A stretch of 64,000 nt of DNA from Paralvinella palmiformis (lineage: Eukaryota; Annelida; Polychaeta; Terebellida; Alvinellidae). Each line of letters begins with the position of its first letter. Positions within the stretch are counted from its first letter, which is position 1. This document shows positions 25,316 through 37,746 of this stretch, in pieces. The stretch is taken from contig JAODUP010000045.1 of NCBI GenBank assembly GCA_025642065.1, positions 482,001 to 546,000 on the forward strand. Direction: 5' to 3'. Position numbers and translations under genes: made by a program. The notes under the pieces are model-generated. The model had not been told where the DNA came from, did not search any database, and was given only the letters and a program-made list of their open reading frames with translations.

Positions 25316-26509
25316 GTAAGTATAGTCATAAAGACCTTATCTACTGTGTTCTGATAGTTAAAATCTAGCCTTCGACATTCGGTGGCATGGTATGTTTGTC
25401 AGTAAACAAATAAGAGGACTGTACTAAATTATAACAGTCACTGATGCATCAAAAGCAGATGGTATTACCCATTTGGTGCTATTTACTGTTATTATAACCC
25501 TTTCGCGGATGATAGATAATGTTACGCGCAGATGATGCTGCGTAAACCAGCTTAGAGGAAATAACCATGTAATATGTAGCAATCGGTCGTGTTTAGAAAT
25601 TGGTATCCTTGCCAAATCTTACGCGTTATGCGTTTTTCTTGTCGAACAGTTGGTTGGGTCAGAGGCGGCAAAGAGAAAATAGCGATTTGAGAACAATTAA
25701 TGACGTCGTGAAGTTGCCTCCGCTGTCGGCGAGAAACACAACCGGAAGCGGAAACGAGCGAACTGCGCAGACGGAACAGGAAGAGGAAACTGACCGAGAT
25801 CTGACGTCATCGGGGACATTCCGAACGAAACGGATCAATGAGACCAGCCAAAAAGTGACACTTTATAACATCTACAGTCGTCGGGCTGAGCTGGTTGATG
25901 CTGGACCGACGTGGGGAACGCAAGTAGATCAGGAGGACAAGTCCGTCGTCGCGACAGAGAAACAAGATGACAAAGGCGAAAAAGGGCTACCGGAGATTGG
26001 AATATCGGAAGGCGCTCAAACTACAACACGTCAAAATAAAGACGAGCAGACCAATCCCGGCACAGATGAAGCAATACGTCATGAAAAATGTGATATCGAT
26101 TACCAGAATAATGACTCTCCTGCAACACCAGATAAGGACGTCAAAGTCGGGAAAAGTTCAGGGGCGACAGTCAAGGAATGCCACCACGACAAAAGTTCAG
26201 GGACGACGGTTAAAGGACGCCACCCGACAAAGAAACCCTCGGCGCAAGCATCGACACACGGCAGACGGCGACTTCATGAAGGAATTGCTTGTCAGCAATG
26301 CCAAGAAGCGCTACAAGAAGAAAGTAAAACCCCCGATACAAGAAAGACTTATCGAATTCTACTCGAAGTTGGAACAGCTGAAAGAACGAGACGCAGCTGA
26401 TGTGCCAACCGCGAAGCACATACGCAGACGTTATGTGCTGCTGACGCAGGGCGTTAAGGCTGCCTTGGCAATATCTAGCGACGAAGATGAGGACATTGAC
26501 AAAAGCTAA
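25104..26509 (+). CDS. Unrecognised two-exon gene with a frame problem in exon 2
   Basis: I do not recognise this protein. Exon 1 (25104-25315) starts at an ATG with G at -3 and +4 (MAESAQPAIKNMAIV) and ends at a strong donor ACA|GTAAGT. Exon 2 begins after the acceptor TCGAACAG| at 25650 and is open in the joined frame to 26400. That frame is charged and low in hydrophobics, consistent with a disordered protein. From about 26260 another frame (stop at 26509) looks more like protein, with KELLVSNAKKRYKKK, a helical ERLIEFYSKLEQLKER and an acidic end SSDEDEDIDKS. A one-base skip would link the two. A 39/38-base tandem repeat at 26152-26228, whose units differ by one base, sits near the switch. 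AATAAA follows at 27060. Confidence 0.6.
25650..26509 (+). CDS. Exon 2 of the unrecognised gene
   Basis: The acceptor follows a pyrimidine tract (GCGTTTTTCTTGTCGAACAG). The first two-thirds read in the frame joined to exon 1 and the last part reads one base over. Both frames are open together for 25967-26400. The tandem repeat gives KSSGATVKECHHD followed by KSSGTTVKGRHPT in the first frame. Confidence 0.5.
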
Positions 26510-28435
26510 ATGATATGTTAGTGTATGGACGTTTAGCCAAACAGACAAACTGCAATACTATTTCCAGGTGGTTAGTGTCGATGTCGAGTATTCGCCATGG
26601 TTTGAGCTTCATTTAATTATTAATATTAATAACAGTACAATAACAACTTCAAGATGCGATGGAAATTAATATATCTTAATTGCAAATGAACTGAATGGAT
26701 TTTGATGAGAGGAATTTATTCCTTATTAATTGCTGCAAATGTGGATTATGCTAGAATCACCTATTTTCCTGACATTTCGAACGTCACACTTAATGAGTGG
26801 TTGTAATAATGAGTGATTGTTATCATAAAATAGGATTATTTATTCAATTACTTTGTAATCTATATTTCTTCTTATATTTCTAACTTCAAATAATTATAAT
26901 GATTTTTTTCCAGATATTGCGGAAATATAATTTACTCAACGATGCCAATTCTATTATTGCGGTCATTTTCTGATATTCACTTCGTATTGACAAAGGTCTA
27001 TTTTAGTTAATAACAGCTATTTCACTAATAGGAGATGTTTTATGTGATCAATTCATTGAAATAAAGTAATATTGGTGTGTAGGGTTTACTAAAGAAGAAA
27101 AATTTATTACAAACCTATGATTAAGTGTGTGTGTGTATGTGTGTGTGTGTGCGTGCGTGCGTGCGTGTGTGCGTGCGTGCGTGCGTGTGTGATCATATGC
27201 ACGAAATAACAATTGTTCTATGAAGCCTATATTCACGTTATTTATCTTAAATAAAATCTTCACGTTAGTATATCTTCTATAACTATAATGTTGTACATTA
27301 ATTATTACTTTGACGGATTATCGGAAAATCGCCAATAAAATGATTTGACAAACAAATCCGCCCTAAGTTATGTACATTATATAGACTTGTACCAAATGTA
27401 TATTTTTGCAATGATATAAATACTGCAATTACCCAATATGTCTTGAATTTCCTTCTCTAACTAATCAAGTTTCGATATGAAGCAGCTAGTTTAAAACCCC
27501 AATTCGAAGCGCAACTAGAATTTTATGAGAGCCACATTGTTTACATCTGACAACTTGTAAAACATCTCCATTTATTACAAACAAGCTTAAAATACCCCCC
27601 CCCCCCGTGCATACTTTAATACTAATTGTTTTGAATAATAATTTAAAAAAATGAGCGAATGGATCGAATATGGAGAATTTGATTATGAGTGTCTTTTTCG
27701 TGGATACTATCCCGAAGGAAGAGATTGGGACAACATCGATGATTTCTCCAACCACTGAACTTAATTGCTGGTCATCAAATTGGAACACAGAATGGAGTTT
27801 TTTAATGGGAGTCGATTCCTTTTTGTCGATGTCGACGTATCCATCGTGACACGGACGCTATCAACATAATGGTCGTTACCGGCATCATCGTCACTGTAAT
27901 GGCCACTCTGAGCTTCCCTATTTTTTTTCTGACGTCACTAAACTGTACAGCTGTCGCGTTGGAGATGAACGTACGTGATGGCCGCTGAATGTTGTATTCT
28001 GAAATGGTGTTATATTTACCAGACAATTGGTCGCTCACTGTGGCATATAGTCCAGGGGCGGAGCGTAGAGTATTTACTTCGACCAGATTTAGTTGTAACG
28101 TGTGGCATAATGTGTCGCTATGTATTTGTAACATGTAAGAAGGTATCGGAACGTATCATAGTGATATTTGAACAATGTATGTTTGTCTATTGTTTATGAT
28201 TTCATTGTTAGTAATTCGTTCTTTTCTTTTTTTCTTTCTTTCACTGTAGTCAATCGTTTAATCACAGTACAAATAAAATAGTGTAATACCGGTTGAGTTG
28301 TCTCCCAGAACACGCACTGACATACACTGACATACTGACATACAGTGGCTGTTACAGTCACAATAATAATCCCAATTAAAGTCACATGCACCGACGTTTG
28401 AGGCTCTTTTGTCAGAATATTTTGCGAATATATAG
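26510..28435. other. Intergenic with GT-rich microsatellite and a short acidic ORF
   Basis: A (GT)n/(GTGC)n tract lies at about 27125-27190 and a C-run at 27594-27605. A short plus-strand ORF at 27651-27758 (MSEWIEYGEFDYECL, 35 codons) looks protein-like but has no support beyond composition. A CRE-like TGACGTCA sits at 27930. Minus-strand open frames at 27802-28134 show no domain. Confidence 0.35.
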
Positions 28436-28482
28436 ACAAACAAACAAACAAACAAACAAACAAACAAACAAACACACATATT

Positions 28483-28537
<55 letters not shown>

Positions 28538-28637
28538 GAGGGGATGGATGGATGGATAGAGATAGATGGATGGATAGAGATAGATGGAAGGATGGATGGG
28601 TGGATGGATATATAGATAGATAGATAGATAGATAGAT
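28436..28637. repeat. Stacked microsatellites (AAAC)n, (TA)n, (GA)n, (GGAT/GATA)n
   Basis: Five different simple repeats lie end to end: CAAA units from about 28436, TA from 28487, GA from 28518, GGAT mixed with AGATAGAT to 28612, then GATA. Long open frames on the minus strand (SIYLSIYPS) are artefacts of them. Confidence 0.9.
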
Positions 28638-30134
28638 TACCTCCAATGTGACACTGGTACATCATATTATTATTAATAATTACTAAGGATCACCATGCGA
28701 CTCTGGTAGTTTTTTTGTTGTTGTAATAGGACGGAATCTTTTTCACAACAACAATTTATAAAGAGAGAAACAACAAAAGATGGTAAACACACATAGATTG
28801 ATGAAGCCATCGTCATTAGCATCTAAAAACATGCAAAATCTGCGTCGAGACTGATTAGCATAAGATTGAATTGGATACTAGAAGAGATGATCACAACTGA
28901 TTTAATACCATAGCCGTAGATAATTATAACAAATGGCTTCACACACAGTAATCATATAAGCATAGCTCCTGCTTCGTTTAAAGTCGCATTTCCTTGTTTA
29001 ATCTAACTTGAATACAAATCGTATCCCATTATTCTAAAAGTATTATCACGATGCCCATCTGGCTAAACGTGGATTCCATTTGTGCGCTATATTTTCGGGA
29101 CGTCAATGATCTCGCGAAATCTTGGAATTTGTGTGTAATCGAAATGTTGTTGGGAAAATGCCGATAAAAGACAGACGAAAATGATTAAGGACGAAATAAC
29201 AACATTTGTTTCTTCCTAAGTCGAAATATTAATATAAAATCTTTCTACAATAGACCCCCCACCGAAGCCCGCCACCAGGTAGATAAGATAGCATCAATGA
29301 TAGTCTAGAGCCAATACATACGAGAAGAAACCTTCCACCAGCACTCCAGCTTACACAGATTGCATTAATATTAAATTGTCGATACACGTCCGACTAGCCT
29401 GGCGTCGGCGTCGAAGTTCTTCTGTAACCTAAGTGAAACGTTAGGCCTTTTATATACCCTCAGCGCGTTAACAAACATTATAGTTAGTTCACCACAAGAG
29501 AATGTACACTAACTCAGTATGGAATCACTGAAGTGATTTAGCTAAAATAAAAACAAAGTAGCAGTACTGCATAATGGATTATTACTGGACAAGAAAGAAA
29601 TATCGTCTCAAACCTGAGTAAATACTATGATTTACTCGAACCTAACAGCTAACCCTCATACGTTTCCGTTCATCACTAAGGGAACGTTCATTCACGCTTA
29701 ATTTAGCGTCCCTAAGTATATGCAGTTAGGTGTGGTGGGATCTAAATTAAAGCGCCTATCCACTTGATCTATTTGACCCATGGTCGAGAACAGCGGATTT
29801 CAGGCAGATCTGCGATCCTGTGAATGACACGTCGGGATTATAAAAGTTATACATTCAACAATTTTTCTATAGCAGTGTAACCTAATTACTCATAATATGG
29901 GGGAAAAACTATGTTTATAGGTTAATAGGTCGTTTCGCCAGACCACATAAGAGGACAACAATATATATTCTACATTATACAGAACAAAGCTAATAGACTC
30001 AAACATGTTGTAATAACGACAGAACTTTCTTACATTGGTGTAATAAGGAATCTGGATGGAAATAGATAAGATGTCTGGCACGGGCAATGTGCGTTTCAGG
30101 GTACATATAAAGAGGCAACACGTGCAGAGCATCA
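28638..30134. other. Intergenic, no gene seen
   Basis: Nothing recognisable was found on either strand. Confidence 0.35.
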
Positions 30135-30310
30135 ACATATCTAAACATCCTTCGAAACCTACCTCCATAAATCTAAATACAACTAACTATACATACATTA
30201 ATCTAAAAATAAAATGTTCCATACCTCCACATATTGATAGACGTGTGCGTATACCTAAGCATGTGTCTGGTCTACTCATCAGCCTGTGGGAACCAGCTAA
30301 TTCGCTTTTC
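30135..30310 (+). repeat. Dispersed repeat, copy 1 (pair with 49.1 kb)
   Basis: The segment from ATCAACATATCTAAA through TACATTAATCTAAA to ATCAGCCTGTGGG is matched at 49077-49225 with about the same order and spacing. Similarity ends abruptly after CAGCTAATTCG. No coding or tRNA-like part is visible. Confidence 0.6.
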
Positions 30311-31330
30311 GTACGCGACAAATATGTCACGCCCACAGGAAAGCGGCTACATGCAGGCTACGTACAAAAGCGGAAGCACGTACAAACATACCATTTGATA
30401 CCACAGCTCGCAACAAACAACACGTGCGTGTGGTTCAATGGTGACTTGCTACATACATATCATAAACTATTTTGACACCACAGTTTACATTCAACAGTAA
30501 TTTCTGTGGTCCAAAAGAAACCTGTATATAAAACATTGACTAAATACATAAATATGGTTCGATCACTCTTGTTTCTGTTTTGTCAATTTCTTGTTATAAC
30601 GTTTAATACAGAAATCATAGTGTACAACTGTGTAGAACTCATTTGTCACATATTTTCTATGATAAATAAATTATGACACGGTACTCTTACTATCTTACTA
30701 ATAGCAAAGACTTTTTTTATAACAAGACGTGTTACTTGACGTTTTAACACGGGGTGCCATTTTGAATTCAGGAAACGCAGCGATACTAGTGGCTCGAGGG
30801 GCCATGTCACGGACGTCAGCTGCGGTCTAAGGGCAGTGGCTCATTCTGCGCCGCCTTTGGCTGCAGTTAGAGGAAAAGTTTACATAAAGAAAGACATTTC
30901 TTTTCATTCGCCGAAAGAAAAAGAAAGATACTGTAAAATTATATATGATCTGGCTTTTTAAAATAAAGAATATTTTTCAAATAACAATTTGAAGTAAACA
31001 TGACCCAATTTATATGACCCAAGCAATAGGCCCAAGATCTATCAAGGTTTGTATTTGTTTCAGACAAAATCTTATTAAATTTTATCGAGCAATATCAACC
31101 TACTAATCACAAAATGAGTATGTAAGATAGACGTAAGCTTAAAAAATTTTGGACTTGTAAAATTACATGACTATAATCAGATCATGTTTCCCTAATTACT
31201 ATAAAGATGGGTTATTAATTACGAAAGTACTAATTTCTCTATTTCTAACATGCTATGGCATGTATATTCTTTGTTCTCAGCTGGGCAGAATAAATTGACA
31301 TGATGAAAAATTTATGTTTATGCATATACC

Positions 31331-31395
<65 letters not shown>

Positions 31396-31599
31396 TATAG
31401 CGGGCTTGTTTATGGTTAGTGAGTGTGACTGTTATCAATCTGTAAAAGCTGTTGTTCATATTAGTTTTAGGGCAAATTAAACGTATCCGCCCCGAAAAAA
31501 ATGTTTGTGTCTTTGTTACCAGTTCCCCAAGAGCTTAGCGACTATACATTATATACAAATGTATTTATTTTGACACACCTCCTCCATCACCCACAAGTT

Positions 31600-31657
<58 letters not shown>

Positions 31658-32109
31658 GGAACTCATTTTGGCAACGTTCTGACCACGTCCATGCAACCCT
31701 GAACGTTTTGGCCACGGTAATATTCAAGGTGGACGATTTGGATATATAAGCAAAAAAAAACACAAAATAATTCGATTGATTTACGTGGTTTATTGATAAG
31801 ACATCAGATGTTGGGCTGACTTCCACGGAGGTTATGGGTACTACCACATCATATCACTCTTAACTTGTACTTTTCAAAGACTTTTTAGAGAGCAAATCCC
31901 TTCGTATTTTAGTTTGAGATTCTCATTTAGTGACATAATCTAACTGCAATTACCACTTATTCTTCAAAGAAAATAAAAAACTAAACAAATCCCTTTGTAT
32001 TCCAAAGTTTGAGTTTCTCATTTAGTGACACACTCTTGAGGCCAGTTAAAATTACAAAGAACTGTTTTTATTCTTTTCCTTGTGTGTTCCATGTTAGTTC
32101 AGGTTGGAG
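30311..32109. other. Intergenic with two long (TA)n tracts
   Basis: (TA)n runs lie at about 31337-31391 and 31606-31654. Just after the second, 31655-31745 contains CATTTTGGCAACGTTCTG, GAACGTTTTGGCCACGG and GGACGATTTGG, which resemble the ends of the 36.6-kb foldback element and may be a scrap of that family. Confidence 0.4.
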
Positions 32110-32520
32110 TTAAACAGGCGTATATGTGTGCGTAATGACAACACTTTGGAGCTCCAGATGTTCTTGAGCTCTATAAACACGCCTTGCCAATCCTTGCCTT
32201 AACATCCGCATCTGTACTACTATGTTTATCAACGATAATACCCAGATGGTCGTCTCTAGCTCCTCAATTTCATTTCCTTCCAGTTTGACTGGCTCCATGC
32301 TGGCTGCATTTACCTTGGGGATTTTTGTCTTGCATTTATATATATTTAAGCCCACTCGTGAATAGATGGCTGGCAGTCCATTTGTCTTCTCCTGCATCTG
32401 TTGATGGCTGTAGGGACAACAGTGCCAGGTCGTCGGCAAAGTCCATGTCTTCAAGTTACGTTTTTAGTGTCCACTTGATTCTCCCATGGATGTATTTTTC
32501 ACGACGCAAGATGTGCCAAC
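32110..32520 (-). mobile_element. LINE reverse transcriptase fragment with FADD motif
   Basis: The minus strand reads GRIKWTLKT, a stop, then LEDMDFADDLALLS. FADD is the catalytic aspartate pair, a variant of YADD. One frame over, SHQQMQEKTNGLPAIYSRVGLN, KTKIPKVNAA and KLEGNEIEELETT follow. These are characteristic of RTE-like LINEs. At least two frame breaks are present. The fragment stops about 100 bases before the hAT-like element. Confidence 0.7.
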
Positions 32521-32626
32521 ATTTGATGTTATAATCAGATATTCTACATAATAGAAGGTGATAATAATATGTAGGAAATGTCATAATTGTATGGACCACT
32601 GTAACAAGTACATCTTGTGTCAAGAA

Positions 32627-34041
32627 CAGACATAGGGTCAATTCAATTCCGGAATTGATGGTCAATTCCCGATTCCGGAATTGGAATAGACCGATCGAGG
32701 CGAAATGCGTTGCAACGGTTACCCACTTCGGTATCAGGTTAGAAACAGCCTACTGTTAACAGGGGATGGAAACTTTTCACTAAAGATTAATACGGAAATC
32801 TTTCAGCAAATTATTTCATATTAAACGGAGACTGAGAGTAGTATTTCAGCTGAACGATTGTGTCTTTCCAAAGGATTTAGCACAATATTTACCAGAATAT
32901 AACCCACTGATTGCGCGGACCGATTTTCCCGGTTGAATGTCACAGCTAAGCATTAGTTATTCACGCTGACATGTAGGAGATTTTTAGCATGGATTTCAAT
33001 GGATTAAATAAATTATTTTAAAATTAAACCTTTAGCTGAATGTAAATTGATTTTAATGAAGATTTAAAAAATATTTAATGTAGAGTTTTGGAAATATTAT
33101 CTTTATTTGTATCTGGGAACCAATCATATACGTATCGCCTGTATATTAATATTTTTTATTACATTAGAGTATTACCACCCTTGAGATTTACATATAGTAA
33201 ACATTGCACGAATGGCTGATTCAGAAAATAAAACAGTTCAATTTCAATACAGGATATCATGCATAAATACCAATGTTACAGTAATAGGAATCACCCATTG
33301 AATTATAATCTATGTGATCATTGATTTTATCCATTCCCATCGTCGTGTCAGATAGTAAAGGTTTTACAAAAAAATTGTTTGAACTAGACAGGCCGGACCA
33401 TGAAAGCCATGGAAATTCGCGCTGACCGTTACTTAGTTTAGTGGCATATATCTATTGGATGAAGTCTATGCCATTCCTATTAAATGCCAAATTATGATCT
33501 TGAGATCACATACCCTTAATGGACTATAAATAAAATTCAAATATGCTGGTAAATAGCCTATATACATCTTTTCAGTAAGACATTTATCGGCCACTACACG
33601 CTTAAAGCGCCATGCAACACAGTGATTCTTAGTCTTCTTACCCGAGACCGTAGTGTGAAATTCAGCCGCATGGTGGCACGAGGGGTCATTGAATCGGTCT
33701 ATTGGAATTGTTTATTTAAAAAATGGAATTGGAATTGATAAAAACGGAATTGGAATTGATAAATTTGGAATTGGAATCGAAGTTTGTTACCAAAACTAAA
33801 TTTAATCCACAAATTAATTTACCATTTAATTTTTTAATTCAGAAATATTTCTTCCATGACAATCCTACTTGGAATATAAGGAGTATCTACTCATGGTAAA
33901 AAGTAATAGGTAAAAAAAGAGTAGGTAAACAATGGAATTGGAATTGATCAAAATGGAATTGACAATGTTGAGTGGAATTGGAATTGACAAATGGAATTGA
34001 GTGGAATTGGAATTGACAAAATGGAATTGACCCCATGTCTG
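32627..34041. mobile_element. hAT-like non-autonomous element (carries a nested insertion)
   Basis: The left end is CAGACATAGGGTCAATTC, and the right end reversed is CAGACATGGGGTCAATTC. Flanking 8-base sequences GTCAAGAA (32619-32626) and GTCAATAA (34042-34049) differ at one position, as expected for an old hAT target duplication. Subterminal DNA is made of GGAATTGGAATTGA repeats. No transposase is present. A second copy starts at 63845. Without the nested insertion the element is only about 0.4 kb. Confidence 0.7.
32687..33701. mobile_element. DNA element nested in the hAT-like element
   Basis: The ends are TAGACCGAT and ATCGGTCTA, flanked by TTGGAA on both sides (32681-32686 and 33702-33707). 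The copy at 63.8 kb lacks this 1-kb block at the same position, which confirms that it is an insertion. Inside the ends a further imperfect inverted similarity (CCCACTTCGGTATCAGGTTAG versus its partner) extends to about 75 bases. No ORF is recognised. Confidence 0.65.
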
Positions 34042-34049
34042 GTCAATAA

Positions 34050-36177
34050 TTATTTTAGACAATTGATATTCCGAAAAGATGATAACTTTGTGTATTGATG
34101 TGACATATTTATTCCAATTAACAGATTTGTCAAAATAACCCCTATATTCATTACTTAGTCATTAGGGATAATGGAATATTTACAGATCTGTATTGCTGGT
34201 GTTTTTAGAGATTTGACATAATGTGTGGTGAAGCCAAAAATATATCTGTTTTATCAGCATTTAATTTAATTTAACCTATACCCCAGTTTTCATGAATAAT
34301 AGACGGCTCATCACCGACAGCATGTTCCATATTGAGAGTGGCACATAACTAGTGCGTACAATGCTAAGCTAATTGCGTGTGGATTTCCATCCGAAAACTA
34401 ACGCCAATCGTAAACGTCAAATCGCACAACCAACGTGTTTTTGCACTCAGTTCGATTTCCGCTTCGTGGACCCGGATCCCAGTACACTGTATGTACGCAG
34501 TTTCTTGCTAAATAATTTTCTTCTCCTCGTAAACATAAGGAATTACATCGGTGTTGTCCACATATTGCACAAATACTTAAGCATCGAATGTCCTGCATTG
34601 CAATCATTCCAATTGGATTTAATATTACCTGCCTTGCATTTAACTATTGATCACACTCCCAACCGAACGAATACCAATAGATATACTTAAGCTCATCCGC
34701 TTTTATGAAGCGTGTGTCATGCGTTACCTAACACAAGTGGTGTATATTAAAAGTATCGTTCTTGTTCGGGTTTACGGTTTCCAAGGAAATCCAAGCTCAC
34801 ACCAATGTCTGCTCCATCGTTTGATCCGATGCAGCACACGTACTGAAGTGATGTAATGATACGTTCACCTGGTCTTGTGGTACTTGTTAAATGGCCAGAG
34901 ACTCCACAAAAGTGCGAAGACGGCCGCCTCTTGCCGCTGTCAACATTTCCAGACAGCCCACTCAATACCTACCGGTGGTGACAACAGCTGTCGCTAATCT
35001 ACCTCCGATACCTCAATCGCTTTAATGTATAACATGTTATGTAACTGGGACGCTTGCCAGTCCATTTCATCCTGCATCTACTCGTCTGTTGTTATATATT
35101 CTCGTGATCTTCTTTCCATCTCGTTTGACGTATACGATACCTATGAAATTAGCTACGTTTTAGCCTTTAATAAATTAGTTCATACTTTGGCTCCATATCA
35201 ACTGATGTTTATTGTTCCACTTGACTTTCATGTACACATCCTAACACAATACCGTGGTCATCACCTCTCACGAATCTCCAACAGGCTTTATTCAATGTCA
35301 TTTATAGCCGGTAAAACAGGGTGTGGTCAGTGGAACATTACACAATACCGAGCCTTTTATACATTGCTTTATATGAACGTGTTTAAATGTCACATCTCTT
35401 TCGTCTTATAACAAGATATTACTATGTCTTTTCAAATTGTAAATGTTAACAATAAACATGAGTTGTACTGGAACTCCTAATAATTTGGACTTCTCTTGTT
35501 AGCTCATGTATCCGTGTTTATTTTATCTGATTCTCCCAACAACCTTTGAACCATGTCCTTGAGTAAATATTTACCTCGCTTGTGGGAAAGCTCTATCATG
35601 CCATCTTTCTGTTTGTGTCTTCAGTTCTCTCCTAAGTATATATTTGTTTTGTGCAATGTTTTAGTTTCGCTGTTCAAACGAAATGATGAAATCTGATGGG
35701 TTTTAAGCTTATAGGTTTCGCTTTCGATTACGTCATTTGCGAGAAATCCACCTTTGTAGTCCTAATTTAAACACCTCTTTTGTAATCTTAATTGTTAATA
35801 AAACACACCAAAGAAGCGTAAATGTATTTCTCTGATTTAGTTAGATATCTTACACACGAATTCCTTTAAATAAGATGTACATATCCAAGTGTCTTTAAGC
35901 AATGTGAAAGGCACCATTAAAGCCATTCTGTTTGAATGTCTGTCAGAAAAACTAAACCATAATAGGAAAAAGTAAGAACTAAATTTTAATTGAAATATGA
36001 TTTACGCAAAGACACCAAGAAATGGAAGTATGGACAAATTCTACATACTGCCATGGACATAACTGAAACTTTTGTTTTATCTGAACAATACAAACGATGT
36101 TTAAAATTTCTTGATATTTCCTGTCGAACAATTATTTTACGCTGTTACCTGGAATTATAATATACGCTTTATGATGC
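34050..36177. other. Intergenic, no gene recognised
   Basis: The part at 34290-35420 is less AT-rich and has modest open frames on both strands (plus 34373-34690 and 35025-35411). None shows a family motif, and stops break them elsewhere. Nothing was called. Confidence 0.35.
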
Positions 36178-36556
36178 TTATAGATACAAATTTACAAAAT
36201 TATTATTTTCAATTAAATTCCTCGAAAAATAAGCAGTTTGTGTTTCCTTCATTGCGTCAGCAGCCACCGTTATTCTCATCCTCTCTACCATATCGTTGTC
36301 ACAGCCGGTAAACAGCCAGTTAAAGTATCCTCCAGCCTTCTTATTGGCTATTGCGGGGTCATTCTGGGCATCGCATAGAGTGCAAAAGAAATTCTACAAG
36401 CTCATCAGATCGTACCGCTGTTTCCAGGCAAAGTAACTGTAATAATCTTCCTCATTACGGGATAAGTACTTGAGATACTCGGCTAGAGCTTTCGGTGATT
36501 CGAAGTCCCTTACCTCGATCACTGAATGAGGTGGGGCATCTCTGTTGTAATTAACC

Positions 36557-37746
36557 GGATGGCGGACGTTTTGGCCAATGGACGTTTTGATCTGGACGTT
36601 TTGACCTAGGGCGTTTTGGCCAACTATTGTCTTAATATAAAAAATATAAAAAGTGAAAAAAATATAATATCTTGTGTTTATTATTTCAAAATGTACATTT
36701 AATGTTTGCTATCTCAGAATGTAGATTGATGACCTTTATTTAACAATCACACTTAGATGTTGGATTTGCTAACTCGAAGATTGTGAGAAATTCCATGAAG
36801 AAATTCGGGGATAGATTTTCTTCCTGCGAGTCTATCAAATATAGATTACGAAGATTTTCTGGAGTTATGGCTTCTGACAGTTACATACCATGGAAAATAT
36901 GGTTTCTCACTGTAGTTTTTTTTCATGTTTTATTTGTCTTGCTGAAGTTTGGGGTAGAGACCCGTGGCTGTCGCCTTTTGGGCACAGCCACCTGGTGTTG
37001 ATTTTTGATATTATGATGATGGGCGAAATGACACTTGTTTAAGGTGGTGGCATCTCAGTTTACTATAGATATCATGTTCGGAGGAGAAACCCTTGTCAGT
37101 TGCCTGGTTGGATGAAAAACACCTCCTACTATAATGGCACGACCGGGGTTCGAACCTCCGGCCTCCCGCACAGCATGAACAGGGGTACGGAAGTCCCACG
37201 CCCTTACCCACTAGTCCATAGAGGCGGTCTGATCTGTCTTTATTGTTGTTATTGGTATGTGTAAGGGTCTTTCTGGGGAAGTGGGGTTATGATCTCTGGT
37301 AGGAATATTGGTTTTCTTATGATCAATGCAGCTAGGTGATGGTCTGGAATGTTTTATTTGTAGGTATGTATGCACTACAAATGATCAATAAAATTATCAA
37401 ATGTTATGCTTTGATGTGGCTTCTGTATTTAACTGAAGTTTATTTATGCATTGCTTCTCATCGTTACATATATTATATAGTGGCACATATTAACTTACTT
37501 TTATGTCCTTTTTAATGGTTTAAATTGTATATAGTTTGAGATCCTGATTGTGTATCTTACTGTATGTACTATGTTGTGCAGTTACTGTATTCATTTCCTA
37601 ACTGGAAATTTTATTAATAAAAAAACAAATAAAACAATTTGGCTTAAAAAATAGCTAACAATTTGGCTTCAAAAAATAGCTAGCCAAATCGTCCTAGACC
37701 AAAACGTCCAGGCCAAAACGTCCGTTAGCCAAAACGTCCTAGATTC
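36557..37746. mobile_element. Foldback/MULE-like DNA element with 9-bp target duplication
   Basis: The ends are inverted copies, about 65 bases long, made of a repeated GGACGTTTTGGCC-type word. The left reads GGACGTTTTGGCCAATGGAC and the right, reversed, AGGACGTTTTGGCTAACGGA. Identical TAATTAACC flanks lie at 36548-36556 and 37747-37755. A 9-bp duplication is typical of Mutator-like elements, though the assignment rests on that and the TIR style alone. No transposase is visible, so the element is non-autonomous. Removing it with one flank restores the fucosyltransferase frame across the site. Confidence 0.78.
37060..37231 (-). repeat. tRNA-headed SINE nested in the MULE-like element
   Basis: The minus strand begins GACCGCCTCTATGGAC, with A-box TAGTGGGTAAGGGCG and a perfect-looking B-box GGTTCGAACCCC. 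The body continues into GTAGGAGGTGTTTTTCATCC. The intact B-box suggests a fairly young copy or a carried tRNA-like head. The left limit is uncertain. Confidence 0.6.

Noticed and set aside
25967..26509. Calling the second frame a separate overlapping gene
   Set aside because: Its first half reads like an off-frame translation and it lacks its own promoter or splice entry. It is kept as a possible dual-frame finding only.
28194..28665. Minus-strand open frames of 135-150 codons rich in S, I, Y and P
   Set aside because: They are translations of stacked GATA, GGAT, GA, TA and CAAA simple repeats.
35025..35411. 128-codon plus-strand open frame
   Set aside because: It is rich in Y, S, I and L without a pattern. 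No homologue came to mind and no splice sites support it.
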